From NCBI RefSeq assembly GCF_937616625.2, contig NC_065571.1, positions 3,350,501-3,414,500 of the forward strand: a DNA stretch of 64,000 nucleotides, in the 5' to 3' direction. Positions 61,205-64,000 of this stretch are shown here, one piece after another. The DNA is from Mercurialis annua. Its lineage: Eukaryota; Streptophyta; Magnoliopsida; Malpighiales; Euphorbiaceae. Position 1 is the stretch's first letter, and each line of letters begins with the position of its first letter. A program made the translations under genes and the position numbers. The notes beneath the pieces are model-generated. The model made no database searches and was not told where the DNA came from. It saw nothing but the letters and a program-made list of their open reading frames with translations.

Positions 61205-61960
61205 AATACCTTTTTTTTTGTTAAAAATTGAACTTCATTAAATGAAAAAAGATATATATACAAATAGGAAATAACTCCTCAACACTAATGAGTAAGCTAT
61301 TTCAAGATAAAATGATGAGAACTGCAAAGCAGTCATCCACAAGGGCTTTTTAGCCACCGAATGGGCTACCCAATTAAAATCTAAATTTCGAAAATCGAAA
61401 AAATAGATCAAAAATATCAACTAAAACTACTTCAGCATTCTTGACGACGATGTCTGAAATCAACAACTCTTCCATGGCTGAATACATAGTTTGACCCTTG
61501 AACTTGTACCCTTTTACCCATCTAACCTCCAAACTTAACGTCTCACCTATCGAACCCCTGAATTTGTTAAATAACCCGATTTGACCCCCGAACTTGATAA
61601 ATACATAAACATTTAACCCCTCCGTACACAATTTCTTCTAGAACGTTTCAAGTGACAGGTGGACACGAAGGGTTCAATACTTACATATTTATCAAGTTCA
61701 GGAGCTAAATCGGATTATTTAACAACTTCAGAGGTTTGATAAGTGAGACGTTAAATTTAGGGGTTAGATGGGTAAAAGGATACAAGTTCAGGGGTCAAAC
61801 TATGTATTAAGCCACTCTTCCATTGCTGTTATAGTCCTAGTGCATCCACCGCCAGGAACCATCGTGCCTATGCCACAATTGAAAAAGCCAAATCGAAGCA
61901 AAAAATAATAAAACAAATAATTTGCCATTAAAATAGGTCTATAGTTGCTTTGTTTTTTTT
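61205..61960 (-). pseudogene. LINE 3' fragment interrupted by a MITE
   Basis: The minus strand gives LDFNWVAHSVAKKPLWMTAL, the WVAHSxAKKxL end of the LINE RNase H-like domain, and a T run at 61,211-61,219 marks the poly(A) end. The sequence matches the fragment at 24 kb (AACTCCTCAACACNAATGAG, GTCATCCACAAGG), continues to 61,475, is broken by the MITE, and resumes at 61,824 with TGCTGTTATAGTCCTAGTGC. It is decayed. Confidence 0.72.
61476..61813. mobile_element. MULE-type MITE inserted in the LINE fragment
   Basis: The left end GGCTGAATACATAGTTTGAC and the right end reversed, GGCTTAATACATAGTTTGAC, are near-perfect inverted repeats, and pairing runs through most of the element. Flanked by ACTCTTCCAT on both sides (61466-61475, 61814-61823). 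Comparison with the uninterrupted LINE copy at 24 kb confirms that a single target sequence was duplicated. 338 bp. Confidence 0.93.
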
Positions 61961-64000
61961 AATAATATTATTTTATCCACTTATCACAATTAAATGAATA
62001 GTAATGACGTTCATCCAATAGTGAAGTAGATAAAATAAATAAACACAAAATAACTATAGAAACACTGCCATAAAAATTATATTTTGTATATTACCGCCAT
62101 ACTAAATAAATTGAATATGGAAACATTACTAAACGATCAAATATCTCAATATTTATTTAAAATATATATCAAAAATTGATGAAAATATTAATCAGTTTTA
62201 GATAAAAGACTAATAAAAAATTGAAATAATATACTTGAATAATATAGTTGATGAAAAGCACGCTATGAAAAATTTATTTTTAAAAAGAAGAGATAAATAT
62301 ATATTTTAATTAAGTTTATTTGTATTAAATGAAATTGCCGATTGAAAATTTCAAATTTGGCTTTAAGTGCAAATTGAAAATGGCTCTACAATAAAAACCA
62401 CATATATCCCAAAAAAATTTAACCTTAGAAATAGATATGTTATTAAACTTATTTTGTTTAATGTTTGCTATCTAGCATATTCAAAAGTAGAAAGTTAATA
62501 AAATATAATATGCACAAAAGTTTTTTAAAAAAGGAAATTCAATAATCATAAACTAATACTACACAAATATTAATTATCAACTTATAATTGAAATTGAATA
62601 GAAAAAGAATAGAAAAGTACTTATCTGTGTAAATAAGAGAGGTGACCGTTTTGATGTCCCACGGTGTTGAATAACTTTATATTCCATCCAAATTTAAAAT
62701 ATTGCCAAATATATTAACTTCACTCTTTAAAAGCATCTATTGTGGACTCTTTATAAATATTCTTTATTAAAAAAATAAAATATAAATTAAAATTCCAATG
62801 AATTTTTTATTTTGGAAAAAATAAAAAATAATTTAATTCTCCAAGTATAAACTGTTAAAATAAATTTCTATTTCTTTTTTAAAAAAAAAATTACAAAATA
62901 TTATTTTTATTATTTCTTTTTTAATTATTTATTTTAAATTATAAAAACTACAATCATTTAAATTTAAGAAGTATTAAACATTTTTTACTTTTAATTTATT
63001 TTAAAATACTCTTTAAAATAAAGGAGACCATTTAAGATGTTTTAAAGAGAAAGTGCCAAGAAATGATATATAAATACAAATAAATATTATCTTACATAAA
63101 TATTTTATTTAATAAATTTAATTTATTCTAATATTTTAATTTGTTTTAAAATATTTTTTAATTTCTATCAATTTGTTCAGTTTCAAAAGGTAAAATTTCA
63201 TAATATGAAAATAATAATTGAGTTTATGAACAATTAATTTTATAAAAATATAATTTTATTTATATAGTTTTTTTATATAATTGGAGGAGGAAAGTGCTTG
63301 TGGGAGGATTTGAACCCCCGATCTAGTAGTTTTCTGCTCAGCGCTTATACATTTTGAGTTATAGCTCATTAATATTTATATCTATGTTAAAGTAATTTTA
63401 ACGGATTGAAATTTTTTTGTTTTATAATTATTTGAATTAATAGACTAACACCAAGATCTGGAACTAGTTGAAGGCCCTATGAAATTATTAATTTTCTTAA
63501 TTTTTTATGAATTTAAATTTAACTTTTTTTGAAAATATTAATAAAATTACAATTATATAATATTACAACAATAAGTTTTATATTACAAAAATAAAAAATA
63601 TTCATCTATACTATATATATAAAAGTACGGATGGGGGGCAGGCAAATTTACTGGATAATCCTTTTCAGTTTACTACTAAATTAAGGTTTTATAGTCATTG
63701 ACTAATTAGTTATTTAATTAATTACTATTATAATTAAAGTCCTAATTACAATAGGTAGCTAAATTATTTCCAAATTAATTTTTAGTATGTAAAAAATAAC
63801 TAAATTATCTCCAAATTAGTAGGAATACCTATCTTTTAGTTTGATTGAATTCAAAATTATAATACTGTATTTGGTCAGTATATTATTATTTAAATTTTTA
63901 TCTTATTATTTTTAAAAATATCATTAATAAAATTAAGTTAATTATTTAATTATGGTTATTATAAAACCAAAAGAAGAATAAATTCAGTATGGAAAAAAAA
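61961..64000. other. AT-rich intergenic DNA to the window end
   Basis: A/T-rich, with a SINE-like head at 63.3 kb. Near 63,600 CTATATATATAAAAGTACGG followed by GGGGGGCAGGC resembles the start of another mobile element, but it cannot be delimited. No coding exon is seen. Confidence 0.45.
63285..63390 (-). mobile_element. tRNA-derived SINE head (A and B boxes)
   Basis: Minus-strand sequence AATGAGCTATAACTCAAAAT then GTATAAGCGCTGAGC, followed at about 40 nt by CGGGGGTTCAAATCCTCCC. The B-box GGTTCAAATCC matches the polymerase III consensus; the A-box is weaker. No closed cloverleaf with an acceptor stem could be formed, so this is a SINE or tRNA-like pseudogene rather than a tRNA gene. Confidence 0.5.

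Noticed and set aside
63285..63390. Functional tRNA gene
   Set aside because: A B-box is present, but no acceptor stem pairs and the A-box is poor; better called a SINE head.

Overview
The window is nuclear DNA from a flowering plant, most likely a core eudicot. Genes are split by GT-AG introns with AT-rich interiors, every recognisable protein is a plant family, and roughly three quarters of the window is AT-rich intergenic DNA packed with short transposons. The species cannot be named from the sequence. Gene names below are family or clade assignments made from memory of protein motifs, not from a search.

Layout. (1) 1-866, minus strand: 5' part of a Di19-family zinc-finger gene that runs off the left edge; its third intron begins with a perfect U12-type AT-AC donor. 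(2) 1.3-12.2 kb: LINE tails, MITEs, a TA microsatellite and an orphan promoter-like patch. (3) 12,225-15,116, plus: a complete six-exon type-B response regulator of the ARR1/ARR2 clade. (4) 16,531-19,172, minus: a complete two-exon COBRA-like gene (COBL7 clade). (5) 19.8-33 kb: a repeat-rich block with a 2.3-kb palindromic element, an 872-bp tandem duplication, a MITE nested in a Stowaway element, and an 815-bp inverted-repeat element with a GC-rich palindromic core. (6) 33,699-34,229, plus: a single-exon proline-rich, extensin-like and probably GPI-anchored wall protein. (7) 40,329-40,981, minus: a three-exon LLM-type class B GATA factor. (8) 45,779-49,380, minus: a complete ten-exon importin alpha. 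(9) 50,467-52,871, minus: a three-exon DUF1218 membrane protein with a Tourist MITE in intron 2 and a retroposon about 120 bp upstream of its ATG. (10) 55,095-55,346, plus: a possible 83-aa protein of unknown function. (11) 55,681-58,587 (5' UTR to about 59.0 kb), minus: an FRS11-like transcription factor derived from a MULE transposase. (12) 60.0-64 kb: a hAT-type MITE, a LINE tail carrying a nested MITE, and a tRNA-derived SINE head.

The genes are independent transcription units. There is no operon or cluster, although the COBRA-like, extensin-like and DUF1218 genes all relate to cell walls. The strongest observations are the U12 intron, the inverted-repeat elements that can be delimited exactly by 8-10 bp target-site duplications, and the two long hairpin-forming elements, which are natural candidates for small-RNA loci.
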